Shown: positions 1 to 11,159 of the stretch, piece by piece
How the letters are laid out: every line of letters begins with the position of its first letter
How positions within the stretch are numbered: position 1 is the first letter of the stretch
Assembly (NCBI GenBank): GCA_036768485.1
Contig: JAVLUZ010000345.1
Coordinates: forward strand, 124,001 to 188,000
DNA length: 64,000 nucleotides
DNA from: Mermis nigrescens
Lineage: Eukaryota; Nematoda; Enoplea; Mermithida; Mermithidae
Reading direction: 5' to 3'
The notes under the pieces: model-generated
What the model was told of the DNA's origin: nothing
Databases searched by the model: none
Seen by the model: only the letters and a program-made list of their open reading frames with translations
Made by a program: the position numbers and the translations under genes

Positions 1-600
1 GTTATATGCAGCAAATACTACATCAATCAAAGTATTATCGTGAGTATTTTCTTTAACTAACTGTTGCAGACCACTAGCTGATAAGTAATCAAAAAATAAT
101 TCGTTTAATGGATTAAATGTAAAAGTACCATGAAACCAATCAATTTTAGGCAAATTTAGATCCCCTACTATAATAACGGGATGACAACTATTAGTAGCCC
201 ATTCAATTAAATTACATATCCGAAGTGCAGTATCAAAATCATACTGAGGAGGTCTATAAACTAACAAACATCTTATAACATCTCCACCTTTTAAAATTTC
301 AACTACTAAAGTATCAGACACAAACAGAGAAGCAGGAACTTTAACGCATCGAGCATAAAGATAAGGTTTAGCAAAAATTAAAACTCCACCTCCCCGCTTA
401 TTCTTACGATCTGATCGGAGAATAATATAATTTTTTAACGGACATAATAGACTGTCGGAAATAGATTCATTTAACCAGGTTTCACAAAAAATAATATATC
501 GAATTTTGCAGTATTTAAGAGAAAGTGAAGTTCCCTAACTTATTCACAATACTACGAAAATTACATAGCAAACATTTAATATTAACATTATAACGGGGCG
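1..600 (-). mobile_element. Non-LTR retrotransposon, endonuclease domain (5' part of ORF2), cut by window edge
   Basis: Read on the minus strand from about 595 down to 1, this encodes the N-terminal apurinic-like endonuclease domain of a non-LTR retrotransposon. Visible blocks in order are NFRSIVNKLGNF (start of the domain), CETWLN, RGGGVLIFAK, VYRPPQY, VIIVGDLNLPKIDW and NTLIDVVFA, which are the classical endonuclease landmarks. A frameshift near 520 separates the first block from the rest, so this copy is not intact. The reverse transcriptase part would lie left of position 1. It may belong to the same lineage as the reverse transcriptase copies at 1.6-5.9 kb, but no overlap exists here to prove it. 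Confidence 0.88.
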
Positions 601-622
601 AATTTACCTAAATATTAGACGC

Positions 623-799
623 ATATGTTTTTAATGAAAATTGGAAACTTCTGAAAAACTGCAAAAAAAACATTACAAAAAATTTTCTTCGATCTTGCTT
701 TACGCGCAGTATAACTTAATTTTTTGTAATCTGCAACCGTTAAAATGACAGAAAAATATGTTTTTAATGAAAATTGGAAACTTCTGAAAAACTGCAAAA
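623..799. repeat. Perfect 44-bp direct repeat, 133 bp apart
   Basis: The 44 bases at 623-666 recur exactly at 756-799 (beginning ATATGTTTTTAATGAAAATT). The spacing of 133 bp suggests a two-unit remnant of a tandem repeat or a recent duplication. No coding potential is evident. Confidence 0.85.
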
Positions 800-1625
800 T
801 TCCTTAAAGTGGCTCAAAATGGTAAATGTCCAAGGATGGTGTTTGGAGTACCGTAACGCTGTGAATTTTGTATGGATTTGGTTTATTTCTTTTTACCGCG
901 TCTTTTAGTGACATAAAGTATCGTTTTTGCGCAATTGTATGGCAGTTCTGCCGAAATGGCGCAAAATCAGTTCACACCATATTCTTCAAAAACTCCAAAA
1001 ATTTCGCGCTCTACTAGAAATATCACGATCAGTATACGTTATTTCTGTTGAAATTCGAATTTCCTTCCTTCAGTAAAGCATTTTAGCCAATTCTGAAGTC
1101 GCTTTTGACAATATAAAAACTATAATCTATCAAATGGCGCGAAACGCCAGAAAATTCTGAAATTTTAGCTCTCTAAAACGCATTTTCGCATTACAAAAAC
1201 TATCTAAATCCGTACAGAAGATAAGGATTTTCAATCATAGCGTAGTTCTAGACCAGATTTTCGATAAAAATGCTGCAATTGGCGTGGCGCGGCGCGGCTT
1301 AAAGATTAATAACAAGTAAGATTTAAATCAATTCGGCGGGAAGCGCCGAAAAATTTTTCAACTTTTACCTCTCTTAGACGCATTTTTGCATTTTGAAACC
1401 GGACAAAAGCGGACCAACAGCTTAAAAAACCGGACATCGAAAACCGGACATGACTGTCGACCGGACAAAACCGGACATCAAGCCTGAAAAGCGGACATAA
1501 ATGTCCGGTTTCCGGCCAAGTTGGCAACCCTGATCAGAAATGATTTTAAAACGCTTTCAATACAGTAAAGCTTCCGCTTAATTTATTAGCGCAAATATTA
1601 AACCTGAAGTCCTGTACATTTTCTT
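800..1625. repeat. Degenerate repeat block with CCGGACA motif cluster
   Basis: No gene is visible. Positions 1130-1360 hold degenerate forms of the GGCGCGAAGCGCC palindrome that recurs across the window. At 1395-1510 the string CCGGACA(T/A) or CGGACA occurs about eight times in roughly 120 bp. The block ends near 1531 in TTGGCAACCCTG, which resembles the terminus of a hAT-type DNA transposon; no matching left end was found. Confidence 0.55.
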
Positions 1626-2688
1626 TCTGATTTCATGCCTGTTGGCAGTGGTGTCCCCCAAGGTAGTTGTATTAGTCCTACTTTATTCTTAATTTATATT
1701 ATTGACCTATGTAATTTGATTGAATATAGTAAAATTTACCTCTTTGCCGATGATGTCAAAATCTTTGGTTCATCTTCTGATTATCATTTAATACAAAAAG
1801 ATCTGGACAATGTTTATATTTGGTCTATAAATTGGCAACTTCCTGTTGCTTCGGAAAAATGTGCAGTTTTACATCTTGGTAAAAATAATCCAAAAATGCT
1901 TTATTCTTTGAATAATATAAATATTCCAAATGATATTTGTTCCGTTCGTGATCTGAGTGTTTATTTTTCCCATAATCTCAATTGAAAGGAACATTTAAAT
2001 CACATAATTAAAAAAGCTGTTTCTCGTTGTTTTCTAATACACAAAGCTTTTCTTTCTTGTGATAAAGAAATTTTAGTTAGGGCTTATACTACTTATGTAA
2101 GACCTATGCTTGAGTATGCTGTTTCTGTATGGAATCCATATTATGCAAATGATATAAATCGTCTTGAAAATGTTCAGCGTAAATTTACTAAACGTCTTTT
2201 TGGTTTTAATAGCAATTTATCCTATCTTGAACGCCTAAAGCTTCTTAACCTGCCTTCTTTAGAACTTCGTCGTCTTCACATATGTCTATGTCTCATGTAT
2301 CAAATTATTAATGGTTTATCTTGTATTGATGCTAATGAATTCTTCATTTTTAGTCAAGGCACTACCCGATCAGTTAACAGTCGTAAAGTTACACTACCAG
2401 TTGTCCGTTCCAATGCTCACCTCAACGATTTTTCGCAAAGATACCGAAAAATCTGGAACTCCTTACCTGATCAAATTGTCTCTTCTCCCAAAATCGGTTT
2501 GTTCAAAAAAGAGCTCCTAAACATTGATTTTACAAATTTATTGTTGGGGCATACCTAGTTGTATCACTTTCGTGATCTGTGTATGTCCTTTTGTTCAGTC
2601 GCTATTTTATCATGTATTTGTGTTTTATCAATTTTCGTGTATTTTTCTGACAATAAACACTTTCTTCTTCTTCTTCTTCTTCTTCTAC
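1626..2688 (+). mobile_element. Non-LTR retrotransposon 3' end (reverse transcriptase C-terminal half), 5'-truncated
   Basis: It carries the reverse transcriptase motifs GSGVPQGSCISPTLF (block B) and YLFADDVKIFG (catalytic FADD block), then the thumb/C-terminal region with LEYAVSVWNPY and LPSLELRRLHICL, typical of CR1/L2/Jockey-type elements. The frame is broken by an in-frame TGA near 1984 where the sister copy at 4.05-5.86 kb reads TGT. The copy starts abruptly at about 1626 with no upstream domains, as expected from 5' truncation during target-primed reverse transcription. It ends in a (TTC)n run at 2662-2686. TACAT occurs just outside both ends and may be a target duplication. The last 150 codons are almost identical to the sister copy, so the insertion is young. 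Confidence 0.92.
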
Positions 2689-3492
2689 ATATGTTTTAAA
2701 TTAGATAGTCATTTCCTTGTATGTACGAGTATAGGCTTATGTGTGCATACATATTTCCTTGCATCTAACTGGAATCATTTTTCCCACATAATAATAAGCT
2801 ATATTTCATCGTGCGCATCATTAATTTTCAAGGCGTAAAAAACTTGTCATTCCTGTGATTCGCTTGTGTGGAAACGTCTTCCGTTTTCATTGAATATTCT
2901 CCTTTTGTTATGTATAGTCCGTTTCATTTACCGGTATATTATTTATATAGTATATGTTTGAACGCTAAAATTCCGTGCAATCTACATTATTCGCTAGGAT
3001 ACGTTCCCGATGTGATCACAGAGACAAATACATGCCACAATACATCCTTTTATGCCACTTACTGTAAGAATTATTTATAATTCTATTTGTCGCTTTCTAC
3101 TAAGCTTTCATTCAGATAAAAGCAGGGATACAGCCAGCGAACGTACGAGGACCCGGACCCCGTCCCCGACCCCGGAAAACCCCGGCCTAAACCCCGACTT
3201 TGACCGGGGCAAGATTTTTTTGAGTCGGGGTTGAACATTTTTCGGATGTGAAAAATAGCATATAATTTTAATAAATAGGAGAACTGTATAAATAGCAAAT
3301 AAATTCGGCAAACACCAAACAAGGATGATTCATTCACGGGCATAATGAATATGTTAAACTCGACACTTGTGATATTTCATAAAATGACGCCTAGTCGCCA
3401 TGTTGTTAACACGTAGATACATGTTCGCATAGTTATCACCATAAAGTGCGCCAAAACGCTCTGCATTTTGTCATTCGTAAAAATACCCTATC
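2689..3492. repeat. Intergenic sequence with GC-rich CCCCGACCCC block
   Basis: No gene is recognised. At about 3148-3232 there is a short GC-rich block of repeated ACCCCG/CCCCGACCCCGG units followed by GTCGGGGTTG. A related block lies at 6805-6865. Both resemble the GC-rich ends of the hAT-like elements further right. The remainder is AT-rich and unremarkable. Confidence 0.5.
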
Positions 3493-3657
3493 GACATGGG
3501 CGGATTTAAGGGGGCGGCCGCCCCCTCCCCATTGGCCAAAAATATTTGGCAAGATAAAGAATGGATACGCAATTCGCAATGATTTTTGGTCTTCAGTGAC
3601 CATAATTTCTCGAAATTATTCCGGCGCTACGCGACTTCATGGTTTCTTCCCCTAAAA

Positions 3658-3835
3658 TAAAAATATTTAAATCTAGATCAGCAAACTTCGATTTATCTAG
3701 ATATCTTGTGGGGCGCGCGTAAAACTTGTCATTCCATTGACTCGCATGTCCCGTTACTGATTCGTAATCGTGTATTATGTATTTTGTCATTTTGCATTTT
3801 ATCAGTTGGTGTATTAAGAATAAAATTTCTTTCTT
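3658..3835 (+). mobile_element. Solo 3' tail of a second non-LTR retrotransposon lineage
   Basis: This stretch matches 39355-39530 (for example GTGGGGCGCGCGTAAAA and TTGACTCGCATGTCCCG). There it lies downstream of a reverse transcriptase fragment. It is therefore an isolated 3' untranslated end, the expected product of extreme 5' truncation. It ends in a TTTC-rich simple run at about 3830-3862. Confidence 0.75.
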
Positions 3836-3874
3836 TATTTTTCTCTCTTTCTTTCTTTCTTAGCGACCTGGGAG

Positions 3875-6129
3875 CACGGTTTTTTGTATTCGGCAGAGAT
3901 TTTTCGCGATGTACAAAGACTTTTTGGGACCGTCTTTGTACATGTATATTCAAAGATTTTCGGGAAGACAAAAACTACAAAAAAGGTCTGAAATTCGCTA
4001 AAATTTTTGGCGCTTAGCGCCGAAATGATTAATTGTGTGTCATATATATGAAGAAGAAGAAGAAGAAGAAAGTGTTTATTGTCAGAAAAATACACGAAAA
4101 TTGATAAAACACAAATACATGATAAAATAGCGACTGAACAAGAGGACATACACAGATCACGAAAGTGATACAACTAGGTATGCCCCAACAATAAATTTGT
4201 AAAATCAATGTTTAGGAGCTCTTTTTTGAACAAACCGATTTTGGGTGAAGAGACAATTTGATCAGGTAAGGAGTTCCAGATTTTTCGGTATCTTTGCGAA
4301 AAATCGTTGAGGTGAGCATTGGAACGGACAACTGGTAGTGTAACTTTACGACTGTTAACTGATCGGGTAGTGCCTTGACTAAAAATGAAGAATTCATTAG
4401 CATCAATACAAGATAAACCATTAATAATTTGATACATGAGACATAGACATATGTGAAGACGGCGAAGTTCTAAAGAAGGCAGGTTAAGAAGCTTTAGGCG
4501 TTCAAGATAGGATAAATTGCTATTAAAACCAAAAAGACGTTTAGTAAATTTACGCTGAACATTTTCAAGACGATTTATATCATTTGCATAATATGGATTC
4601 CATACAGAAACAGCATACTCAAGCATAGGTCTTACATAAGTAGTATAAGCCCTAACTAAAATTTCTTTATCACAAGAAAGAAAAGCTTTGTGTATTAGAA
4701 AACAACGAGAAACAGCTTTTTTAATTATGTGATTTAAATGTTCCTTACAATTGAGATTGTGGGAAAAATAAACACCCAGATCACGAACGGAACAAATATC
4801 ATTTGGAATATTTATATTATTCAAAGAATAAAGCTTTTTTGGATTATTTTTACCAAGATGTAAAACTGCACATTTTTCCGAAGCAACAGGAAGTTGCCAA
4901 TTTATAGACCAAATATAAATATTGTCCAGATCTTTTTGTATTAAATGATAATCAGAAGATGGACCAGAGATTTTGACATCATCGGCAAAGAGGTAAATTT
5001 TACTATATTTAATCAAATTACATAGGTCATTAACATAAATTAAGAATAAAGTAGGACTAATACAACTACCTTGGGGGACACCACTGCCAACAGGCATGAA
5101 ATCAGAAAAAACTCTGTCAATACAAACACGCTGAGACCGACCATGTAAAAAGGAATCAAGCCAATTAAAAAGTAGACCTTTTATCCCATATTTTGAGAGC
5201 TTATATAAAAGCTTAGATAACGGGATTTTATCGAAAGCTTTAGAAAAAGTCGATGTAAGCTACATCGACAGGAATCCTATTACTCAAAGATACCGTCCAA
5301 CTGTGTTTACATTTAAGTAGTTGTAATTCACAAGACTTTGATTTTTGAAAACCAAACTGAGAAGAAGATAAGAGTCTGTTTGTAGTGAGAAAATCGACAA
5401 TTTTTAAATTAATCAAATTTTCCATGATTTTACTTGATGAGCAGCAAATAGAAATCGGCCTGTAATTACTCACTAAAGCCGCGTCACCTTTTTTAAAGAC
5501 TGGGGTTACATTCGCCAATTTCCATAAATTGGGAATAGTGCTAGTCAAAAAAGAAACATTAAAGATACTAGCTAAAGGCTCAGCAAGATAAGTTGAAAGT
5601 TTTTCAAGAAAAAATGACAGAGTCCATCGGGACCTATAGAAAAAGAACCTTTTATTTGATTTAAAACCAGTTGCACGTTCCAAGCGTCAAAATGAATGGT
5701 TTGCAAAGCAAAACCAGTCATCGAATCTAAAAAAGGAAGATGATTATTATCAACAGAAAAAACAGAAGAAAAGTAGTTATTAAACAAATTTACCTTTTCT
5801 AAAGGATCAGAAACGATTTTGTGGTCATGAAAAAGAGGTGGAAAAGAGCGATGATAATAGCAGAAATCGTACTTCGAAAGGAAAAATTTCAAATTTTTCG
5901 GCGCTTCGCGCGCGTTTTAAGACCATTCTTAATGATTTTTGCCCTCATAAAACCAGGAATTACTTAGCCAAAATACACTACCAAAGATCGAACAACTCTG
6001 TTTTTATCACACTAAAGTCGCTACCGTACTATATCATAGTACCCAAAAATTTGTGTGTACAAAATGTACAAAGACTTAGGGACCATCTCTATTCATGTAC
6101 AAATGGACCTTGTACAAAAAAACTACCTG
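3875..6129 (+). mobile_element. Family A element split by a retrotransposon insertion
   Basis: The left half (3875-4049) and right half (about 5859-6129) align with consecutive parts of the intact copy at 38167-38605. The left half ends at ...GTGTCATATATAT and the right half resumes with GCAGAAATCG, exactly where the intact copy continues. The intervening 1.8 kb is the minus-strand retrotransposon. Terminal TACAAAAAAAC... and internal TTTGTACATGTA-type blocks are recognisable. The split dates the family A insertion before the retrotransposon. Confidence 0.85.
4050..5858 (-). mobile_element. Non-LTR retrotransposon, reverse transcriptase region, 5'-truncated, two frameshifts
   Basis: This is the longest retrotransposon copy in the window. 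On the minus strand it reads from about 5858 with SDPLEKVNLFNNYFSSVFS, then SIGPDG, NLWKLANVTPVFKKGD, SNYRPIS, VDVAYIDF (block A), GSGVPQGSCISPTLF (block B), KIYLFADDVKI (catalytic block) and the C-terminal region to LLLGHT, stop at about 4174. Two single-base frameshifts break it: one near 5610, and one extra T near 5252 inside the expected YIDFSKAFD motif. The stretch 4174-5097 remains open for 307 codons. The 3' end is a (GAA)n run at 4050-4071. It lies inverted to the copy at 1626-2688, 1.36 kb away, and interrupts a family A element. Confidence 0.93.
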
Positions 6130-6264
6130 GAAGTCATTTTCTGTCAATGTAGGTTTCAAAACAATTTTAACAGCAGAAACAGCTATTTTGAAAAGTTTTC
6201 TTCTATTTTCAATTAAAAATTTCGACGTTTCGCATCAAATGCTACAAATACAGGAAATCAAGGA

Positions 6265-6561
6265 GTAAATCATGCTTCTAGACGTCTATCCGCCTTAATT
6301 TCACAAATTTTCCAGCGCTTCGCGCCAGATTTTTGTTGAAGAAATTTTATGATTTTTTCGTACAAAATTGTCTAAAATTTTAAAATTTAAAAAAAATATT
6401 CCGTCAAATGTGATTTTATGTAAAAGTATACAATGTAAAACACCGAAAAACGCTGTTTCGCGCGTTAAGCTCAAATTTTTGGACCTATTCTTAATTGTTT
6501 TTGGAAAAATTGGGATACCGTTCACCCCCACCCCCTTCTGGAAAATCCTAGATCCGCCACT
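6265..6561 (+). repeat. Family K repeat block
   Basis: It aligns with 10308-10605: both contain AATCATGCTTCTAGACGT-like starts, a CAGCGCTTCGCGCC or GGCGCTTAGCCCC palindrome, the AAAACACCGAAAAA block, and ends in GGAAAATCCTAGATCC. It probably forms the right part of the composite hAT-like element starting near 3493. Confidence 0.65.
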
Positions 6562-6562
6562 G

Positions 6563-7084
6563 ACTATGGATTTATTATAATAATATTTATCAAAAAAAGA
6601 AAAACTGGAAGAATACGAAAAAGCGAGAGCAATTAGTGATTGAAATTGAGGAATGCTAAATTGCTAAAACCATGTTTGATTTTGGAATGAAAATAAAATA
6701 TTGAACATAACCAGCTTTATTAGTATGCTCTACAAACAAGTGAAGGTATCGTTCTTATCCTTTTTAAATTAGTATGTAATCATGCAATGTTAAGTTTAAA
6801 TCTTCAACCCCGACCCCGAAAACCGGGGTTTTTCATCCCGACGTTGACCGGGGGTCAAAATCTGACCCCGTACGATCACTGGATACAACGTCAAAAAAAT
6901 GAGATAACAAATATAAAATGTGAGTATCATGGACACACTGACAAACAATTGATTGCGCTCACGTATGCCCCATCAAAAATTATTGAAATTAACCTTTTTC
7001 AAATTTCTCTAAAATCTTATCAACATTTGGACAATCTTGAATGTGGAAGATCGTTGGATTTAAGATTAGGATTAGGTGAGATCT
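6563..7084. other. Intergenic, no gene seen
   Basis: AT-rich sequence. The only notable content is a GC-rich block at about 6805-6867 (CAACCCCGACCCCG, GTTGACCGGGGGTC), related to 3148-3232. No conserved coding frame was recognised. Confidence 0.5.
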
Positions 7085-7275
7085 TTAAGATCTCCTAACG
7101 TTGGTTTGTTCAAAAATGAGCTGCTAAACATTGATTTTACAATTTTATTGTTGGGGCATACCTAGTTCACTCCGTGATCTGTATGTCCTTTTGTTCAGTC
7201 GCTATTTTATCATGTATTTCTGTTTTACCGAATTTCATGTATTTTTCTGGACAATACATGTTTTCTTGTCTTATC
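7085..7275 (+). mobile_element. Retrotransposon 3' end fragment
   Basis: It matches the last roughly 190 bases of the 1626-2688 copy: the terminal coding stretch (CTAAACATTGATTTTACA), the block GTTGGGGCATACCTAG, and the 3' untranslated tail up to TTTTCTGGACAATACATG. It is diverged relative to the two young copies and has lost the TTC tail, so it is an older insertion of the same lineage. Confidence 0.8.
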
Positions 7276-7830
7276 TAGTGGCAAAACAACGTATTTTATG
7301 ATCAAGTCGAAATTTGCCTAAATACATCTGATTTGCAAATGTATTCTTAGTACGCGAATGACCATTAAACTGATAAAAATTTGCAGAAGGTAAGAGATTA
7401 TTATGAATAATATTATATGTAACAATTAAATCAAAATAAATTCATTATCAGGTTGATAATTTTTTCAAAAAAACAAAGGATTCATTGCTACGTCCATGAA
7501 ATACACGTGATAAGAATAATGACACAACATATGATTAAAAAACAATGCGTAATAAATGACACACGCAAGACAACATATATGGCTACAACGACGGCAATTT
7601 TCACACCCAATCACCAAAGTGACAACTTACGCGTGCCCCTTCAAAAAACAGATAAATCGAAGGTATTGAGTTTGCGCTTAAAAATTTCCAAACTAGATGA
7701 ATGTACAACATCGTTCGAAGCGAATCCCACAGATTTACATATCTACGTGTGACTGAAATCATACTTGAGAATATCGGAACAAGCTACTGGAACAATTAGC
7801 TCAATTATTAAGAGCGAGTATAATTGTTGT
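7276..7830. other. Intergenic, no gene seen
   Basis: AT-rich sequence. One open frame of 99 codons at 7453-7752 has no recognisable motif and no splice context; I do not treat it as a gene. Confidence 0.45.
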
Positions 7831-8830
7831 TGAAAGCGAAAAATTCCTTACGAAGAATATATGACTGTCCAGCAATAATTTGAACGTATAAATACAACGC
7901 AAAATGAATACGGCGTGCTTCAAGACGTTCTAAAGACACTTTAATCAAACGATCGTTATAAGACAAAGCGCACTCCGCGTTAACCTGTGCTGAACTCTTT
8001 CGATGCGATCAATATCTCGAATACGTTACGGGCTCCAAACAGAAGAACAATATTCAAGTAGTGGACGAACATAGATCTTAAACGCACGAGACAAAATTTC
8101 GTGATCACGACAGAAGAATAACTTCAGTGACAGACTAGAGCGCTGAGAAGCTTTTTTGATTATTTCGTCATAGTGCTGATTAAATTTTGAGACAGAAGAA
8201 CACCTAAGTCACGGACACAGTCCTAATCAGAAGGCAAAAGTTGATTTCTGATGAAAAATTGATGTTTAGGATTTTTATAACCCATATACGGAACTGAACT
8301 TTTATTCAAAGATATCTGAAGCTGCCATTCACGCGACCACATACAAAGCTTATTAAGATCGCTTTGATGTATAGCGTTACAAGAGGACGAATTATACAAT
8401 TTAGGATCATCGGCAAAAAACGTACACAATTATTGAAATTATCGCACAAATCATTTATTTTAATCAGAAAATGGGTTGGCCCTATCACACTCCCTTGTGG
8501 GACACCGATGGATACATTTAGGCTATTGAAAAAGAGCTATTAATGATTACGCATTGAGATCGAGAAGATAACAAAGATTTAAGCCAGTTGAATAGGAAAC
8601 CATGTGAGCCATAAGCAGAAAGTTTATGAAGTAATTATGTATGCGAAATTTTGTCATAAGCTTTTTTAAAATCGATGAAAGTTACATCAATTGTAGATTT
8701 TTTTCGATACATTTTGTCCATTTGTTTTTACACTTTAGCAATTGGGTTTCACATGATCTACCTTTTAAAAAAACCAAATTGAAGAGGAGAGCAAATTATT
8801 TTTATTTGAGTACTCAAGAATCTTATTATT
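7831..8830 (-). pseudogene. Degenerate non-LTR retrotransposon reverse transcriptase
   Basis: On the minus strand, fragments in different frames spell IGPTHFLIKINDLCDN (block B neighbourhood, 8488 downward), FFADDPKLYN (catalytic FADD block near 8415), WSREWQLQISLNKS, and degraded C-terminal pieces down to about 7831. Multiple stops and frameshifts show a long-dead copy. The lineage is related to, but clearly diverged from, the copies at 1.6-5.9 kb. Confidence 0.82.
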
Positions 8831-9762
8831 GACGATTTTTTTATTTCATACGTTTTACTACTATTTAGGTTGTTTTTCGGCGCCCTTATTGATTTCGGAT
8901 GAGAATCGGATTGGTATTTTTGACCCGCACCCGACCCTAAGAGTTAGAGGGCCAGCCAACCCCCAGGGTCCAACCCGCACATGACAGGGGTCCGACAAGA
9001 AAAAGAAAAAACCGGGGATTTAGGGCAGCTTTAACTGAGTCATAATGACAAGACAAACTTCATATACGGCCTTGAAATTTTAATTTGCGCAGGTATTTTA
9101 ACACTTATACAGAATAGTAATTGCTGCTGTGCAAAGTATAGTCGCGATAGTTATTGACTTTTTTCAAACTTCTTGATTTTTCTAGGCTTAGGCTTAGATT
9201 TATGTGGATGGTAGTTCTCTCTCTTAGGTCGGTATTGCTCCCGCTGAGGTCGGTACACTTCCGCTTAGGTCGGGATACAGGCATTAGTTTGTCCGATGAC
9301 GTCATAATAGTTACTATTCTGTAGAAGTGCCATTATTTTCAAGCATCAAAATATCAATTTGTCATAAATTTATGCTCAAAAAATCAAATGTAATCTTTCT
9401 ATAGAAATAATAGAGCAAACTACGAAATTGACGCTCTAAATTGCAAGAAAATGTTGCCATTTTTGACCGTTTTGATCTTCAGTTTATAGAAGCAAGCAAG
9501 CAATCTAGGAGCTAATAGATTTGAAGGAAGCGGCAGGAAATAATGATATGTATCACTAGTTCCCATTAAATTTTACATTCTTCAAAAAAATTAATTGGCT
9601 GAAAATTTCTCAGTTTTTTTCACTATTTCCAACTGAAATTTGGCGATTACCTACTCGTACCTACTTATTTAATAATTAGTTACCCTATTTAAAATACAAT
9701 ACTCAGTAAAATGCTGAGGAAAAACAATGCTATGAATGGAAATGCATAAGATGGATTCCACG

Positions 9763-9763
<1 letters not shown>

Positions 9764-9793
<30 letters not shown>
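9764..9793. repeat. (CA)n microsatellite
   Basis: About 15 uninterrupted AC/CA dinucleotides. Confidence 0.95.
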
Positions 9794-9796
<3 letters not shown>

Positions 9797-9929
9797 ATTT
9801 TACTTAGTTATTTGCGCTCAAGTGAGTGCAATTGAAAGAAAGACCAGTCGTGCAAATGAATTCTGGCGCTTTTAAAATCTGAAAATCTACTTTTCAACCC
9901 GACTGGAAAACTCTACCCACACCCCTCAA

Positions 9930-10170
9930 CCACACCTGGGCATAGGGGTTTGGGGGTATGCACCCCCGAGAAACCAAAATACCCCCCGAGAATTCAATTT
10001 TTGAAATTTTTTGTTTTTTTGGCAATTTTTTGATGCCAATCGATAGTGCTCGATGAGAAACGTTGAAAAATGGTGTTTTTTCGTCATACCACTATTTTTG
10101 AGGCCATTTTTTGACCTTTGAAAAGCTTGCACACCCCTCCCCCAGAATTTTAGTGCTGCCCACGTATGCC
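9930..10170 (+). repeat. Family D repeat
   Basis: It starts CACACCTGGGCATAGGGG and ends in GTGCTGCCCACGTATGCC. Internal landmarks are GGTATGCACCCCC, GATGCCAAT, AGTGCTCGATGAGAAACG and CCATTTTTTGACCTTTG. Related copies occur at 12030, 54300, 59909 (inverted), 60219 and 62560. Confidence 0.8.
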
Positions 10171-10307
10171 CTCAACCCGTAACCCGAGGTGTTCCGCATT
10201 CTGCCGACCCAACCCGACCCTGGGATGGGTTTTCGGGTTGTCGGGTCTCCCGAATGTTCATCTCTTTCGGTTCCTATACATAATCAAAGGAAAAAGTTTT
10301 TTCGGGC

Positions 10308-10605
10308 ACATAGTAAATCAAGCTTCTAAACGTTCTTCCGTCTAAGTTTCATAAATTTTCTGGCGCTTAGCCCCGGATTTCCGTCAAAGTCGAAGAAATC
10401 TATTGTTTTTTAAACATAAAATTGTCGAACATTGCAAAATTTGTCGAGTAAATGTTGCGCCAAAAGTGATTTTAAATAAAATTATTGAATGTAAAACGCC
10501 GAAAAAAGTATTTTGCACGTAATGGGCAAATTTTTAGACCTATTTTTGACTGTTTTTTGGAAAAGTTGGGGTATCGTCCCCCTAGGAAAATCCTAGATCC
10601 TCCAT
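10308..10605 (+). repeat. Family K repeat
   Basis: Second copy of the block at 6265-6561, ending in GGAAAATCCTAGATCCTCCA. The palindrome here is degraded to GGCGCTTAGCCCCGG. Confidence 0.65.
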
Positions 10606-10797
10606 TTAATGTAATGTAGGTATATAATACGTTGAGTCAGACTCAGACTTATGAATAAAATTCAGACTCGGACTGTTAATTAATTAATTAGTTAAGCAAT
10701 TATAATTAATGAATTAATTGATTGACTTTAATTTAAAAATGGATACTTCCAGAAAATTGTAACTTCTATGACGTCATCAACAATGGTAATGATCATC

Positions 10798-11010
10798 CAT
10801 GTAACGGCTCGAAATTTGGGTGGGGGGTACGGCCATTTCTAAAGGGAGAGGGTAAATCACCACCAATTTTCGGCCAAAAATGGCCAAAAAAACGCCTAAA
10901 AACGGTAAAAAAATTAAATTCTATGGGGAAGGTCAAAAATTTTCTGGCTTTGGTGTGATGAGGGACGTCCGACTTGGGGGAGGGGTAATTCCTCATCCCC
11001 CTATTACATG
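10798..11010 (+). mobile_element. Family E element
   Basis: It begins CATGTAACGGCTCGAAATTT and ends, inverted, with CATGTAATAGGGGGATGAGG. It is about 210 bp with GGCCAAAAATGGCCAAAAAA inside. Ten or so related copies occur in the window. The short size and inverted ends fit a MITE. Confidence 0.78.
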
Positions 11011-11159
11011 TATGGTAATGATAGTAATAACCGCTAACCACAATAGGCCCTTTTTTATACAGCGAAGGCCTCTACTGTTTAGGTAACAGCCAACAATGCA
11101 TAAATAGCTAATGCTACTAAACTAAGCCTAAGCCTGAGGATAAAAATAGAGCAGATCAT

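Larger units (their letters stand above)
3493..6562. mobile_element. Probable hAT-like composite element with nested insertions
   Basis: The left end CATGGGCGGATTTAAGG (about 3494) and the reverse complement of the right end near 6562, CAGTGGCGGATCTAGGA, form an imperfect inverted repeat. The flanking octamers are CCTATCGA and ACTATGGA (6 of 8 matching), weak support for an 8-bp target duplication. Inside are a solo retroelement 3' end, a family A element and a retrotransposon copy. The right portion, 6265-6561, is family K, also seen at 10308-10605. No transposase is visible. Confidence 0.5.
8891..10253. mobile_element. Probable hAT-like element with ACCCGACCC-rich ends
   Basis: GC-rich ends at about 8925-9000 and 10180-10250 share CCCGACCC/AACCCG motifs. 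The outermost sequences ATGAGAATCGG (left) and, on the other strand, ATGAACATTCGGG (right) are roughly inverted. Flanks ATTTCGG and CTTTCGG could be a diverged target duplication. Inside are a (CA)n run and a family D copy. No coding frame was recognised. Confidence 0.4.

Noticed and set aside
1306..1527. 73-codon minus-strand frame
   Set aside because: It is produced by the CCGGACA motif cluster, with no protein similarity evident.
9764..9793. Possible telomeric or CRISPR-type repeat
   Set aside because: It is a plain CA microsatellite. No spacer-repeat architecture or telomere unit occurs anywhere in the window.
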